NCBI RefSeq assembly: GCF_900104815.1
Contig: NZ_FNTD01000004.1
Span: 2,868,501 to 2,932,500 of the forward strand
Source: Streptomyces misionensis
GTDB lineage: Bacteria; Actinomycetota; Actinomycetes; Streptomycetales; Streptomycetaceae
Direction of reading: 5' to 3'
DNA length: 64,000 nt
Position numbers and translations under genes: made by a program. Positions 51,310 through 59,847 of this stretch are shown here, piece after piece. Below the pieces are notes generated by a model. The model made no database searches. It was given only the letters and a program-made list of their open reading frames with translations, and was not told the DNA's origin. Each line of letters begins with the position of its first letter. The stretch's first letter is position 1.

Positions 51310-53886
51310 GTGCCCGGTGAGAATCTTTCCCGCGACGAGGCCCGGGAGCGGGCCGCCCTGCTGTCCGTCGACGGATACGACGTGTCCCTGGACCTCAGGT
51401 CCGCCGTCGGCGACGGGAACGGCGAGCCGCGCACCTTCCGCTCGGTGACCACCCTCCGCTTCCGCTGCAACGAGCCGGGCGCGTCCAGTTTCGCCGACCT
51501 GATCGCGCCGAGCGTGACCGCCGTGTCCCTCAACGGCAAGGACCTGGACCCGAGCGAGGTCTTCGACGGCACCCGGATCGCGCTGGAGGACCTGGCCGCG
51601 GAGAACGAGCTGGTGGTCGACGCCCAGTGCGCCTACTCGCGCACCGGCGAGGGCCTGCACCGCTTCGTGGACCCGGAGGACGGCGAGGTCTACCTCTACA
51701 CGCAGTACGAGCCGGCCGACTCCCGCCGGGTGTTCGCGGGCTTCGAGCAGCCCGACCTCAAGGCGCCGTTCCGCTTCGAGGTGCGGGCGCCCGAGGGCTG
51801 GACCGTGTGGAGCAACGGCGCCGGTGAACTGTCCGACGGCGTCTGGCGGTTCGCGGAGACCAAGCCGATCTCGACGTACATCACCTGCGTGGTGGCGGGC
51901 CCGTACCACTACGTGACGGACACCTACTCCCGTACGTTCGCGGACGGCACCACGCTGGAGATCCCGCTGGGCGCGATGTGCCGCAAGGGGCTCGCCCCGC
52001 ACTTCGACGCCGACGACGTCTTCCTGATCACCAAGCAGGGCCTGGACTTCTTCCACGAGCACTTCGACTACCCGTACCCCTTCGGCAAGTACGACCAGGC
52101 GTTCGTGCCGGAGTACAACCTGGGCGCGATGGAGAACCCGGGCCTGGTGACCTTCCGCGAGGAGTACATCTTCCGCGGGAAGGTGACGCAGGCGTCGTAC
52201 GAGGCCCGCGCCAACGTGATCCTGCACGAGATGGCGCACATGTGGTTCGGCGACCTGGTCACCATGGCCTGGTGGGACGACCTGTGGCTGAAGGAGTCCT
52301 TCGCGGACTTCATGGGCACGTTCGGCAACGTGGGCGCGACCCGCTTCAAGGACGCCTGGATCACCTTCGCCAACCGCCGCAAGGCCTGGGCGTACCGCGC
52401 GGACCAGCTGCCGTCCACGCACCCGATCACGGCGGACATCCGCGACCTCCAGGACGCCAAGCTGAACTTCGACGGCATCACCTACGCCAAGGGCGCCTCC
52501 GTGCTCAAGCAGCTGGTGGCGTACGTCGGGCAGGACGCGTTCCTGGAGGGCGCCCGCCGCTACTTCAAGCGGCACGCGTACGGCAACACGCGCCTGGCCG
52601 ACCTGCTGTCGGTGCTGGGCGAGACCAGCGGCCGGGACATGACGGCGTGGTCGCGGTCCTGGCTGGAGACGGCCGGGGTGAACGCGCTGACCCCGCAGGT
52701 GCTCCTGGCGGACTCGCGCGTCGCGGAGCTGGCGGTGGTGCAGGAGGCCCCCGAGACCCATCCCGAACTGCGACCGCACCGGATCGCGGTGGGCCTGTAC
52801 CGGCTCGCCGAGGGCGGCGCGCTCGAACGGTACGCGCGGGTGGAGACGGACGTGGACGGCCCGCGCACGGTCGTGGCCGGGCTGGCCGGCGCCGAGGCCC
52901 CGGACCTGGTGCTGGTCAACGACGACGACCTGACCTACTGCAAGACCCGCTTCGACGCCGGTTCGCTGGCCACGCTCCAGGAGCACCTGGGCGACCTGAC
53001 CGACCCGCTGGCGCGGGCCCTGTGCTGGTCGGCGCTGTGGAACATGACCCGGGACGCGCTGCTGCCGGCCCGGGACTTCATCGGCCTGGTGCTGCGCTTC
53101 GCGGGCCGCGAGTCGGACATCGGCGTGCTCCAGATGCTGCACGCGTGGGCGCACTCGGCGCTGGAGCGCTACGCGGCCCCCGACTGGCGGGAGACCGGCG
53201 GCGCGCTGCTCGCCGAGGGCGCGCTGCGGGAGCTGCGGGCGGCCGGGCCGGGCAGCGAGCACCAGCTGGCCTGGGCGCGGTTCTTCGCCTCGACGGCGTC
53301 GGCCGAGCCGGACCTGGCGCTGCTGAGGGAGCTGCTGGACGGCACCACGGAGATCGAGGGCCTGGAGGTGGACCAGGAGCTGCGGTGGGCGTTCCTGGAG
53401 CCGCTGGCCGCGCACGGCGTGGCCGACGAGCGGCTGCTCGCCGCCGAACTGGCCCGCGACGACACCGCGTCCGGCAAGCGCCACCAGGTCCGCTGCCTGG
53501 CGGCCCGCCCGTCGGCGGAGGTCAAGGCGCGGGCGTGGGAGCAGGTCGTGGAGTCCGACACGCTGTCCAACGCGCTGGTGGAGGCGACGATCGCGGGCTT
53601 CGACCAGCCCTCCCAGCGGGAGCTGACCGCGCCGTACGCGCAGAAGTACTTCGCGGCCATCGAGCGAGTGTGGCGGGAGCGTTCCATCCAGATCGGCATG
53701 GACGTGGTCAGCGGGCTGTTCCCGGCCCTCCAGGACCGGCCCGAGACGCTGGCGGCGACGGACGCGTGGCTCCAGGCGCACCAGGACGCGGCGCCCGCGC
53801 TGCGGCGGCTGGTGCTGGAGGCGCGGGACGACCTGGCGCGGGCGCTGCGCGGACAGGCGTGCGACGCGGAGGCCGCCGCCCGATAA
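51310..53886 (+). CDS. pepN: Aminopeptidase N (M1 family)
   Basis: The 858-residue zinc aminopeptidase has the exopeptidase motif GAMEN (about residue 273) and HEMAH (HExxH, about 306) with the second Glu in WLKESFADF. The C-terminal ERAP1-like helical domain is complete. It releases N-terminal amino acids from peptides in the cytoplasm and acts on peptides made by proteases such as Clp. The GTG start at 51310 has GGGAG upstream. A second pepN begins beyond the window end and finishes at 63218. Confidence 0.95.
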   Translation: MPGENLSRDEARERAALLSVDGYDVSLDLRSAVGDGNGEPRTFRSVTTLRFRCNEPGASSFADLIAPSVTAVSLNGKDLDPSEVFDGTRIALEDLAAENELVVDAQCAYSRTGEGLHRFVDPEDGEVYLYTQYEPADSRRVFAGFEQPDLKAPFRFEVRAPEGWTVWSNGAGELSDGVWRFAETKPISTYITCVVAGPYHYVTDTYSRTFADGTTLEIPLGAMCRKGLAPHFDADDVFLITKQGLDFFHEHFDYPYPFGKYDQAFVPEYNLGAMENPGLVTFREEYIFRGKVTQASYEARANVILHEMAHMWFGDLVTMAWWDDLWLKESFADFMGTFGNVGATRFKDAWITFANRRKAWAYRADQLPSTHPITADIRDLQDAKLNFDGITYAKGASVLKQLVAYVGQDAFLEGARRYFKRHAYGNTRLADLLSVLGETSGRDMTAWSRSWLETAGVNALTPQVLLADSRVAELAVVQEAPETHPELRPHRIAVGLYRLAEGGALERYARVETDVDGPRTVVAGLAGAEAPDLVLVNDDDLTYCKTRFDAGSLATLQEHLGDLTDPLARALCWSALWNMTRDALLPARDFIGLVLRFAGRESDIGVLQMLHAWAHSALERYAAPDWRETGGALLAEGALRELRAAGPGSEHQLAWARFFASTASAEPDLALLRELLDGTTEIEGLEVDQELRWAFLEPLAAHGVADERLLAAELARDDTASGKRHQVRCLAARPSAEVKARAWEQVVESDTLSNALVEATIAGFDQPSQRELTAPYAQKYFAAIERVWRERSIQIGMDVVSGLFPALQDRPETLAATDAWLQAHQDAAPALRRLVLEARDDLARALRGQACDAEAAAR

Positions 53887-53945
53887 GCCTTGGCCCGAGC
53901 CTCGGCGGTCGGTGACCGTTACCGGATTCGTGCCCCGACGGCCGT

Positions 53946-53980
53946 AACCCCTGGTCCGCACCCCGGCGACCAGGGGTTTC
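53946..53980 (+). terminator. Hairpin terminator after pepN
   Basis: An 11-bp stem (53946-53956 with 53968-53978) with an 11-nt loop and TTTC follow pepN by about 60 bp. Confidence 0.65.
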
Positions 53981-54092
53981 CGGTGCCCGATCGGCATCCG
54001 AACACCTGACCTTTAGTGCCGTCTTGTCCGCATTTCTCGACGACCGTGTAACAGCGGTTAAAGGAGGGACCAGGGGTGGGCATCCCGAGGGC

Positions 54093-55127
54093 ATGACGCA
54101 CAACACCCCCCTCTCCCCCCGCCCCCTCGGCCATCTCCACGACACCCACCACCGCGTGCTGACCACGGCCCAGCTGCGCGCCCACGGGGTGACCGCGGCC
54201 GAGCTGTCCGCACGGACCCGCCCCGGCGGGCCCTGGCGACAACTGCTGCCCCACGTCCACCTGTTGCACCCGGGACCGCCGACGAGCGAGGAGCGGCTGC
54301 GCGGCGCCCTGCTGTACGCGGCCCGCGAGCCCGCGCCGGGCGTCCCCCTCCAGCCGACGGCCCGGCACGCGCACCGCCCGCCGTACCCGGGCGCGATGCT
54401 CACCGGACTGGCGGCGCTCACCCTGTACGGCTTCCGCGCCGCGCCGCCGCTGACCTCCCTGGAGCACGTCGACGTCCTGGTGCCCCGGCAGCGCAGGCTG
54501 CGCTCCACCGGTTACGTCCGGATCGTGCGCGGCGCGGACGTGCCCGCCCCGCGCACGGTGACCGGGCTGCCGGTGGCGCCGGTGCCGAGGGCGCTCGCGG
54601 ACGCGGTGGCCGGGCTGCGGGACGCGGAGCCGGTGCGGCGGCTGCTGACCGAGGCGGTGCGCGGCGGTCACTGCGAACCGGCCGCCGTCGTCCAGGAGTT
54701 GACGCGGGCGAAGCTGCTCGGGCGGCCGCACGTGGCGGGCGCGGTGGACGCGCTGGTCGCGGAGGGCCGGTCGATCGCGGAGGGCCGGCTGTACCGGATG
54801 GTCCGGGAGTACGGCCTGCCGGACCCGCTGTGGAACGTGGACCTGCGGCTGCCCGGCGGCCCCTCGCTCGGCGCCCTGGACGCCTACTGGCCGGACCAGG
54901 CGGTCGCGGTCGAGCTGGACGTCCGGCACGGGGACGGCGAGGACGCCGTCTGGGCGCGGTACGCGGACAAGCGGGAGCGGCTGGAGCGGCTCGGGATCAC
55001 GGTCGTCCATCTGACCCCGGCGAAGCTCAGGGAGTCGATGGCCCAGCAGGCCGCGGTGGTCCGTACGGCCCTGATGGCGGCCGACGACCGGGAGCCGCCC
55101 GCCTACGTCGTCGCCCTGCCCCGGTAG
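54093..55127 (+). CDS. AbiEi-like N-terminal domain plus DUF559-type nuclease-like C-terminus
   Basis: The 344-residue protein starts with a winged-helix-like segment (RVLTTAQLRAHGVTAAELS and WRQLLPHVHLLHPG), as in AbiEi-type antitoxin domains. The C-terminal 100 residues (LDAYWPDQAVAVELDVRHG onward to YADKRERLERLGITVVHLTP) resemble the DUF559/Vsr PD-(D/E)xK fold, with D, E-x-D and downstream K. Such proteins are common in actinobacteria without a known toxin partner. None is adjacent here, so a toxin-antitoxin role is unproven. I chose ATG 54093 (MTHNTPL). Confidence 0.7.
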   Translation: MTHNTPLSPRPLGHLHDTHHRVLTTAQLRAHGVTAAELSARTRPGGPWRQLLPHVHLLHPGPPTSEERLRGALLYAAREPAPGVPLQPTARHAHRPPYPGAMLTGLAALTLYGFRAAPPLTSLEHVDVLVPRQRRLRSTGYVRIVRGADVPAPRTVTGLPVAPVPRALADAVAGLRDAEPVRRLLTEAVRGGHCEPAAVVQELTRAKLLGRPHVAGAVDALVAEGRSIAEGRLYRMVREYGLPDPLWNVDLRLPGGPSLGALDAYWPDQAVAVELDVRHGDGEDAVWARYADKRERLERLGITVVHLTPAKLRESMAQQAAVVRTALMAADDREPPAYVVALPR

Positions 55128-55251
55128 TCCGGGCCCCCGCCACGGCCGCGCGCTTCCCCGGCCCCCCGGGTGCCGGGGCCGCCGCCCGGTGCGCCCCGCC
55201 CGATCCGCCGGGGAACGCCTCGGCGGCGGCCGGGGCGCCCCCGGCGCCCGC

Positions 55252-57981
55252 CTACAGCCGGATGTCCAGCCGCACGTCCGCCCGCGCCGCGTGGATCGTG
55301 ACGGACTGGGCGCGCGGGGGGTGGTCGGCCGCCGCCACCACCAGGGTGTGGGAGCCCGGCCGCAGGCCGAGCCGGTAGCGGCCGGCGTCGGCGTGGGTCT
55401 GGGCGACCCGCTGGCCGCGGGAGTTGATGACGGTGATCCTGACGCCGGGGCAGCCGTCCGGGTGGGCGGCGCAGGACACCGCGCCGGCGAGGTACGCCGC
55501 GGCCGCGCCCTGCGCCTTGACCGCACCGGCGGCGGGATCCGCCGTGCCGGTGCCCACCGCGACGGCGACCTGGGCGGACGGCGTCCGCACGAGGCGCGTT
55601 CCGCCCCGGCCCGCCGCCGGGGCGTCCGCCGCCGGGACGGGCGCGGGCCGCCGGGACGGGCACGGCTGCCCCGCGTCCCGGCCGGTGCCGGGGGCCACGG
55701 GCAGCCCGCTCTTCTCGGCGAACGCGGCCAGTGCCGTGTCCAGTGCCTCCAGTTCGCGCAGGGCGGTCTGCAGCCGCTGGGCGCGCGGGCCGGGCGCGGC
55801 CGGGCGCACCTGGGCCTGCAACTCCCGGACCATGGGGCCGACGGGGCGCCAGGCGCCCTGGGCGGTGTCGTTGACGAGGTGGTGGTCGAGGGCGCGCAGC
55901 GAGTCGGTGAAGGTGCGGGTGACGAGCTGGAGCCGCTCGGACAGCCGCGGGGGGAGGTCGATGTCGATGTCCGCGGCGGACGCCAGCGCCCGGGCGTGTC
56001 CCGTGGCCGTGGTCAGCAGCGCCATCCGGTTGAGCGGCCCGCGTCCGCGCACCCCGATCGGCATGCGCACCAGCGGCCGGGAGACCTCCGCGACCTCGAA
56101 CAGCGCGACGTCGACGGCTCGTGCCGCGCCCCGCAGCCGCACCGGGCTGTCCGGCTCCTCCCAGCGGGCCGAGACCTGGGTGAGCAGGTTCTGCACCGCC
56201 CGGACGTAGCCGTGTTCCGCCTCCCGGGCGATCGACCGGGTGGACAGGGGGAAGATCAGCGCGGCGCAGGCGGCCGCCGCCAGGATGCCGATGCCGTTGT
56301 CCAGGAGGCGTTCGCCGAGCAGGTGGTCCATCCGGCTGTCCGGCGTGGTCAGGCCGTAGAGCTGCACGAGGGCGACGACCAGGCCGGTGGTCCACAGGGC
56401 GTAGGCGCGCTGCATGCCCCAGGAGCCGAGGGCGAGACCGAGGACGATGACGGTGAGCGTCCAGTAGACGTGGTCGCGGCCGACCCAGTGGAGCAGGAGC
56501 ACCCCGATGATCGCGCCGGCGGCGGTGCCGATCATGCGGTGGCCGAACTTGCGCAGCCGTTCGTGCGTGGTGTTGGTGCCGAACAGCGTGATCATCACGC
56601 CGACCAGGCCCCAGTAGAAGCGCCGCGGGTCGATGGCGTCGGCGATGGGACAGGCGATCGCGGCGGCCACTCCCGCGTGCAGCGGGGCCCGCACGAAGGG
56701 CACGACCCGCTGCCAGCCGCTCTGGGTGCGCGCGGTGAGCACGCGCCGCATCGGCGCGGCCGAGCCGGGGATGCGGTTGTTCTCCAGCGCCACGGCCGGT
56801 TCGAAGGGCACCGCGGCGGGGCTGTCGGGTGTGCGCCGGCCCAGGGCCAGCCAGCCGGACAGGGAGTCGGCCAGGGATTCGAGGAGTTCGGCGACGCGGC
56901 GGACGAGGGCCGCGGACTCGGCGTCGTGGGCGGCTGCCCGGGGGTCGTGCAGGATCGCGTCGGCCCGCTCCCGGATGGTCCGCACGGCGGGCCGCAGCCC
57001 GCCGGCCTCGGCGGGCGGGGTGTCGCGGGCCAGCAGCAGGCCCACCGCCAGGCACTGGCGCAGCTCTTCGGGCGGCGACTGCGTGGTGAGCACCTGGACC
57101 GCCTGGCTGATGCCGCGCAGCGCGAGCTCCGCGTCGAACAGATGCCGGTGCAGCAGCTCCGCCACCACGGGGTCGGTGGCGGCCTCGGGCTGGGCGAGGC
57201 GGGCGTCGATGGTGAGGGTGACCAGGTTCAGGCGGCGCAGCGAGCGGTTCATCCGGCGCTCCGCCCGCTTCGGGGAGGCGTCGGGGTCGAGCGCGTCGAC
57301 GGTGATGTCGACCAGCCGGCGGGCCTCCAGGACGAAGGCCCGCTGGGTGCGGAGCAGGTCCTCCCTGGGCATCGGGTAGCACAGCAGGAGCCGGGCGGCC
57401 AGCACCGCCGCGGCGGAGACCAGGGCGATCACGAACGCCTTGCCCACCATGGCGGAGGGGATGCCCGCGATGGTGCCCACCATCAGCCCGTTGAACAGCA
57501 TCATGCCGGTGAGCAGCGCCAGCTGACCGAACCGGGCGAGCAGGAAGGTCACGGCGAGCGCGACGACGTTGAGGCCGAGCTCCAGCGTGCGGTGGCCGCT
57601 CAGGCTCGCGGCCACCCAGAGCACCAGGGTGTAGGGGAACGGCATCCAGAGACTGGACTTCGCTATCTTGTCCCAGCTGTTGCCGGTCACCGCGAAGCCG
57701 TTCATCAGGCCCATCATCCCGCCGACCATCATGCCGATCATCGGGGGAACGGCGAGGGCGTGCGACAGTCCGTAGCCGACCGCCAGCGAGGTGACCATCG
57801 TCACCAGCGTCCGCCAGCCCGCCTGGAGCTGACCCAGTCCAGGGTCCGAGACCAGCACGCGGTCCCACCACCGGTACGGACCGGCCACCCGTCTGGGGGC
57901 CACGCCGATGGGCACGGCTTCGGCCGGTGTCACGGCCGGGGTGGGATCGGCTTCCTGCCGGGCGGTTCCTGGGCGGGTCAA
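55252..57981 (-). CDS. FUSC-family membrane transporter with C-terminal carboxypeptidase-regulatory-like domain
   Basis: Predicted 909 residues. Two blocks of membrane helices (about 50-190 and 420-560) each precede a soluble helical domain, the FUSC/aromatic-acid exporter layout. The last 65 residues (VRITVINSRGQRVAQTHADA onward to VTIHAARADVRLDIRL) read like a carboxypeptidase-regulatory-like beta sandwich, an unusual addition. The start is probably the TTG at 57981, overlapping the MarR stop and with GGAGG close upstream; other starts downstream are possible. It probably exports a toxic aromatic or lipophilic compound sensed by the MarR protein. Confidence 0.8.
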   Translation of the reverse strand: MTRPGTARQEADPTPAVTPAEAVPIGVAPRRVAGPYRWWDRVLVSDPGLGQLQAGWRTLVTMVTSLAVGYGLSHALAVPPMIGMMVGGMMGLMNGFAVTGNSWDKIAKSSLWMPFPYTLVLWVAASLSGHRTLELGLNVVALAVTFLLARFGQLALLTGMMLFNGLMVGTIAGIPSAMVGKAFVIALVSAAAVLAARLLLCYPMPREDLLRTQRAFVLEARRLVDITVDALDPDASPKRAERRMNRSLRRLNLVTLTIDARLAQPEAATDPVVAELLHRHLFDAELALRGISQAVQVLTTQSPPEELRQCLAVGLLLARDTPPAEAGGLRPAVRTIRERADAILHDPRAAAHDAESAALVRRVAELLESLADSLSGWLALGRRTPDSPAAVPFEPAVALENNRIPGSAAPMRRVLTARTQSGWQRVVPFVRAPLHAGVAAAIACPIADAIDPRRFYWGLVGVMITLFGTNTTHERLRKFGHRMIGTAAGAIIGVLLLHWVGRDHVYWTLTVIVLGLALGSWGMQRAYALWTTGLVVALVQLYGLTTPDSRMDHLLGERLLDNGIGILAAAACAALIFPLSTRSIAREAEHGYVRAVQNLLTQVSARWEEPDSPVRLRGAARAVDVALFEVAEVSRPLVRMPIGVRGRGPLNRMALLTTATGHARALASAADIDIDLPPRLSERLQLVTRTFTDSLRALDHHLVNDTAQGAWRPVGPMVRELQAQVRPAAPGPRAQRLQTALRELEALDTALAAFAEKSGLPVAPGTGRDAGQPCPSRRPAPVPAADAPAAGRGGTRLVRTPSAQVAVAVGTGTADPAAGAVKAQGAAAAYLAGAVSCAAHPDGCPGVRITVINSRGQRVAQTHADAGRYRLGLRPGSHTLVVAAADHPPRAQSVTIHAARADVRLDIRL

Positions 57982-58520
57982 GTGGCCTCCGGTTCCATGG
58001 CTTCGGCGAGCGTGGCCACGGCCTGCCGCGCGGCGTACACCGTGCGCTCGCATTCTTCGACGGTGGGGCTGTGCAGCGCGTCCAGCAGGGCGGCGGCCAT
58101 CCGCTGCCGGGCCTGTTCGAGCAGGCGGCGTCCGCCGGGGGTGAGGGTCGTCTCCACCACGCGGCGGTCGGCCGTGGAGCGGCGGCGCTCGACCAGCCCC
58201 TGGTCCTCCAGCTTCTGGAGCAGCACCGTGACCCGGGGCTGCACCAGGCCGGTGCGCGCCGCGAGTTCGGTGACGCGCCGGGGCGTGGTCTCCAGAGCGG
58301 CGAGCAGGGACGCCTCGGTACGGGTCAGGCCGTACTCCCCGGCCCGGAACAGCGCCTGGGTCAGCCTGGCGAGGTCGCGCAGCATGCCCTGGGCGGCGCT
58401 CTGGATACGGCGTTCGGCGGAGGGGTCGCCGTCGTCGGCGGGTTCGCCGAAGCGGTCCGGGAGAAGGAGATCGTCCTGTCCGTCCAGGGGGGCGCCGCCA
58501 CCGCCGGAGGATACGTGCAT
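57978..58520 (-). CDS. MarR-family transcriptional regulator
   Basis: The 180-residue protein has a winged helix (GLTRTEASLLAALETTPRRV; LAARTGLVQPRVTVLLQKLE; DQGLVERRRSTADRRVVE). The ATG at 58520 has no ribosome site, but a TATACT -10 box ends 6 nt upstream, indicating a leaderless mRNA. A 17-bp near-palindrome covers that box. The stop codon overlaps the FUSC start, so the two form an operon in which the regulator probably controls the exporter and itself. Confidence 0.9.
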   Translation of the reverse strand: MHVSSGGGGAPLDGQDDLLLPDRFGEPADDGDPSAERRIQSAAQGMLRDLARLTQALFRAGEYGLTRTEASLLAALETTPRRVTELAARTGLVQPRVTVLLQKLEDQGLVERRRSTADRRVVETTLTPGGRRLLEQARQRMAAALLDALHSPTVEECERTVYAARQAVATLAEAMEPEAT

Positions 58521-58521
58521 A

Positions 58522-58538
58522 TGGAAAGTATATATCCA
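58522..58538. promoter_or_regulatory. Palindromic operator over the MarR promoter
   Basis: TGGAAAGTATATATCCA is an imperfect inverted repeat (TGGA arms, A/T-rich centre) that covers the -10 box TATACT of the minus-strand MarR gene (58527-58532 on the plus strand). It is unusually AT-rich for this genome and is the expected autoregulatory site. Confidence 0.6.
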
Positions 58539-58588
58539 CGTGATACGACCGCACGGCCGCACCCCCGGACCGGACGGTGTCCAGCTGG

Positions 58589-59755
58589 CTAGTCCCCGCA
58601 GAACTCGGCCTCGACCACCGCGTCCGTGTCCCCGGCCCAGTCGCTGTTGAAGTTCAGCGCGAGCACATGGCGGCCGTCGGCGGTGGCCGCCGCGACGGAG
58701 GTGGAGCCGAGGATGTCGCCGGTGTGGGTCCAGACGTGCACGCCGCAGCCGAGCCTGCGGTCCATGAGGCCGAGGCCGTAGCGGACGTCCGGGACGCCGT
58801 CGATCGCGACCGTGGTCCGCATCTCCGCCAGTTGGCGGGCGGGAAGCAGCCGTCCGCCCAGCAGGGCGCCGTAGAAGCGGTCCAGGTCGGCCGAGTCGGA
58901 GATCACCTCGCCCGAGGAGCCGGCGAGGGAGGGGTCGAGGTCGGTGACGTCGTACACCGGTCCCGCCGGGTCGTCGAACGTCGAGTAGGCCCGGCCGCTG
59001 GGACGCGGGAGGGTGACCTGCGTGCCGGGCAGGGACGTGGCCCGCAGGCCCAGCGGCTCGATGACGCGGCGGGTGATCTCGGTGGCGTACGAGTGTCCCG
59101 TCACCTTCTCGACGACCATCCCGGCGACGACGTAGTTGGTGTTGGAGTAGTGCCAGGAGGTGCCGGGCGCGAAGTCCGGCGCGTGCCGCAGGGCGATGGC
59201 CAGCAGCCCGCTCGGGGTGAGGGTGTCGTAGCGGTGCCGCCGGAAGCCGTCCTCGGTGAGGTGCGCGGCGCGGAACTCCTTGTCCTCCGTGTAGTTGGGC
59301 AGGCCGCTGGTGTGGTCGAGGAGCCGGCGCAGGGTGATGCGGCGGCCGTCGTTGCCGTGCCCCCGTACGAGCCCCGGCAGCCACTTGTCCACGGTGTCGT
59401 CCAGGGACAGCCGCCCCTCCGCCTCCAGCTGGAGCAGCACGGTGGCGACGAAGGTCTTGGTCATGCTGCCGATGCGGTACCGGTCCCGCGGCGAGCGCGG
59501 TTCGCCGGTGCGCAGGTCGCCGGTGCCGGCGGTCGCGGACCAGGTCCCGTGGGGGTCGCGCACGGTGACCGTCACACCGGGGACGCCGGCCGCGACGGCG
59601 GCCTCGACGGCCCGGCGGGTGGCGGAGTGCGCGTCGGCGGAGCGTGCTCCGGCGGGGCGGGGGGTGGGGTGGGCGTGGGTGGCGAGGGCCGGGGTGGTGA
59701 GGGCCGCCGTCAGGAGCAGGGCGGTGGCGCCCACCAGGACCGTGCGTGCCGGCAT
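58589..59755 (-). CDS. Exported serine hydrolase (beta-lactamase / D-Ala-D-Ala carboxypeptidase type)
   Basis: The 388-residue protein has a Sec signal peptide (ARTVLVGATALLLTAALTTPALA) and class C beta-lactamase-like motifs SMTK (Ser about 96), WHYSNTNY and THTGD. Relatives include D-alanyl-D-alanine carboxypeptidases and esterases; a true beta-lactamase cannot be assumed. ATG 59755 has GGGGGAAG upstream. It faces the MarR promoter region across 68 bp on the same strand. Confidence 0.88.
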   Translation of the reverse strand: MPARTVLVGATALLLTAALTTPALATHAHPTPRPAGARSADAHSATRRAVEAAVAAGVPGVTVTVRDPHGTWSATAGTGDLRTGEPRSPRDRYRIGSMTKTFVATVLLQLEAEGRLSLDDTVDKWLPGLVRGHGNDGRRITLRRLLDHTSGLPNYTEDKEFRAAHLTEDGFRRHRYDTLTPSGLLAIALRHAPDFAPGTSWHYSNTNYVVAGMVVEKVTGHSYATEITRRVIEPLGLRATSLPGTQVTLPRPSGRAYSTFDDPAGPVYDVTDLDPSLAGSSGEVISDSADLDRFYGALLGGRLLPARQLAEMRTTVAIDGVPDVRYGLGLMDRRLGCGVHVWTHTGDILGSTSVAAATADGRHVLALNFNSDWAGDTDAVVEAEFCGD

Positions 59756-59847
59756 GTCTTCCCCCAACTGGTGATGTGCGCTGTCGGGGGAAGATACCGG
59801 TGCCGGGTGCCCGGGGGTTGCCCGGCACCGCTCCGGACGGCCGCGAT

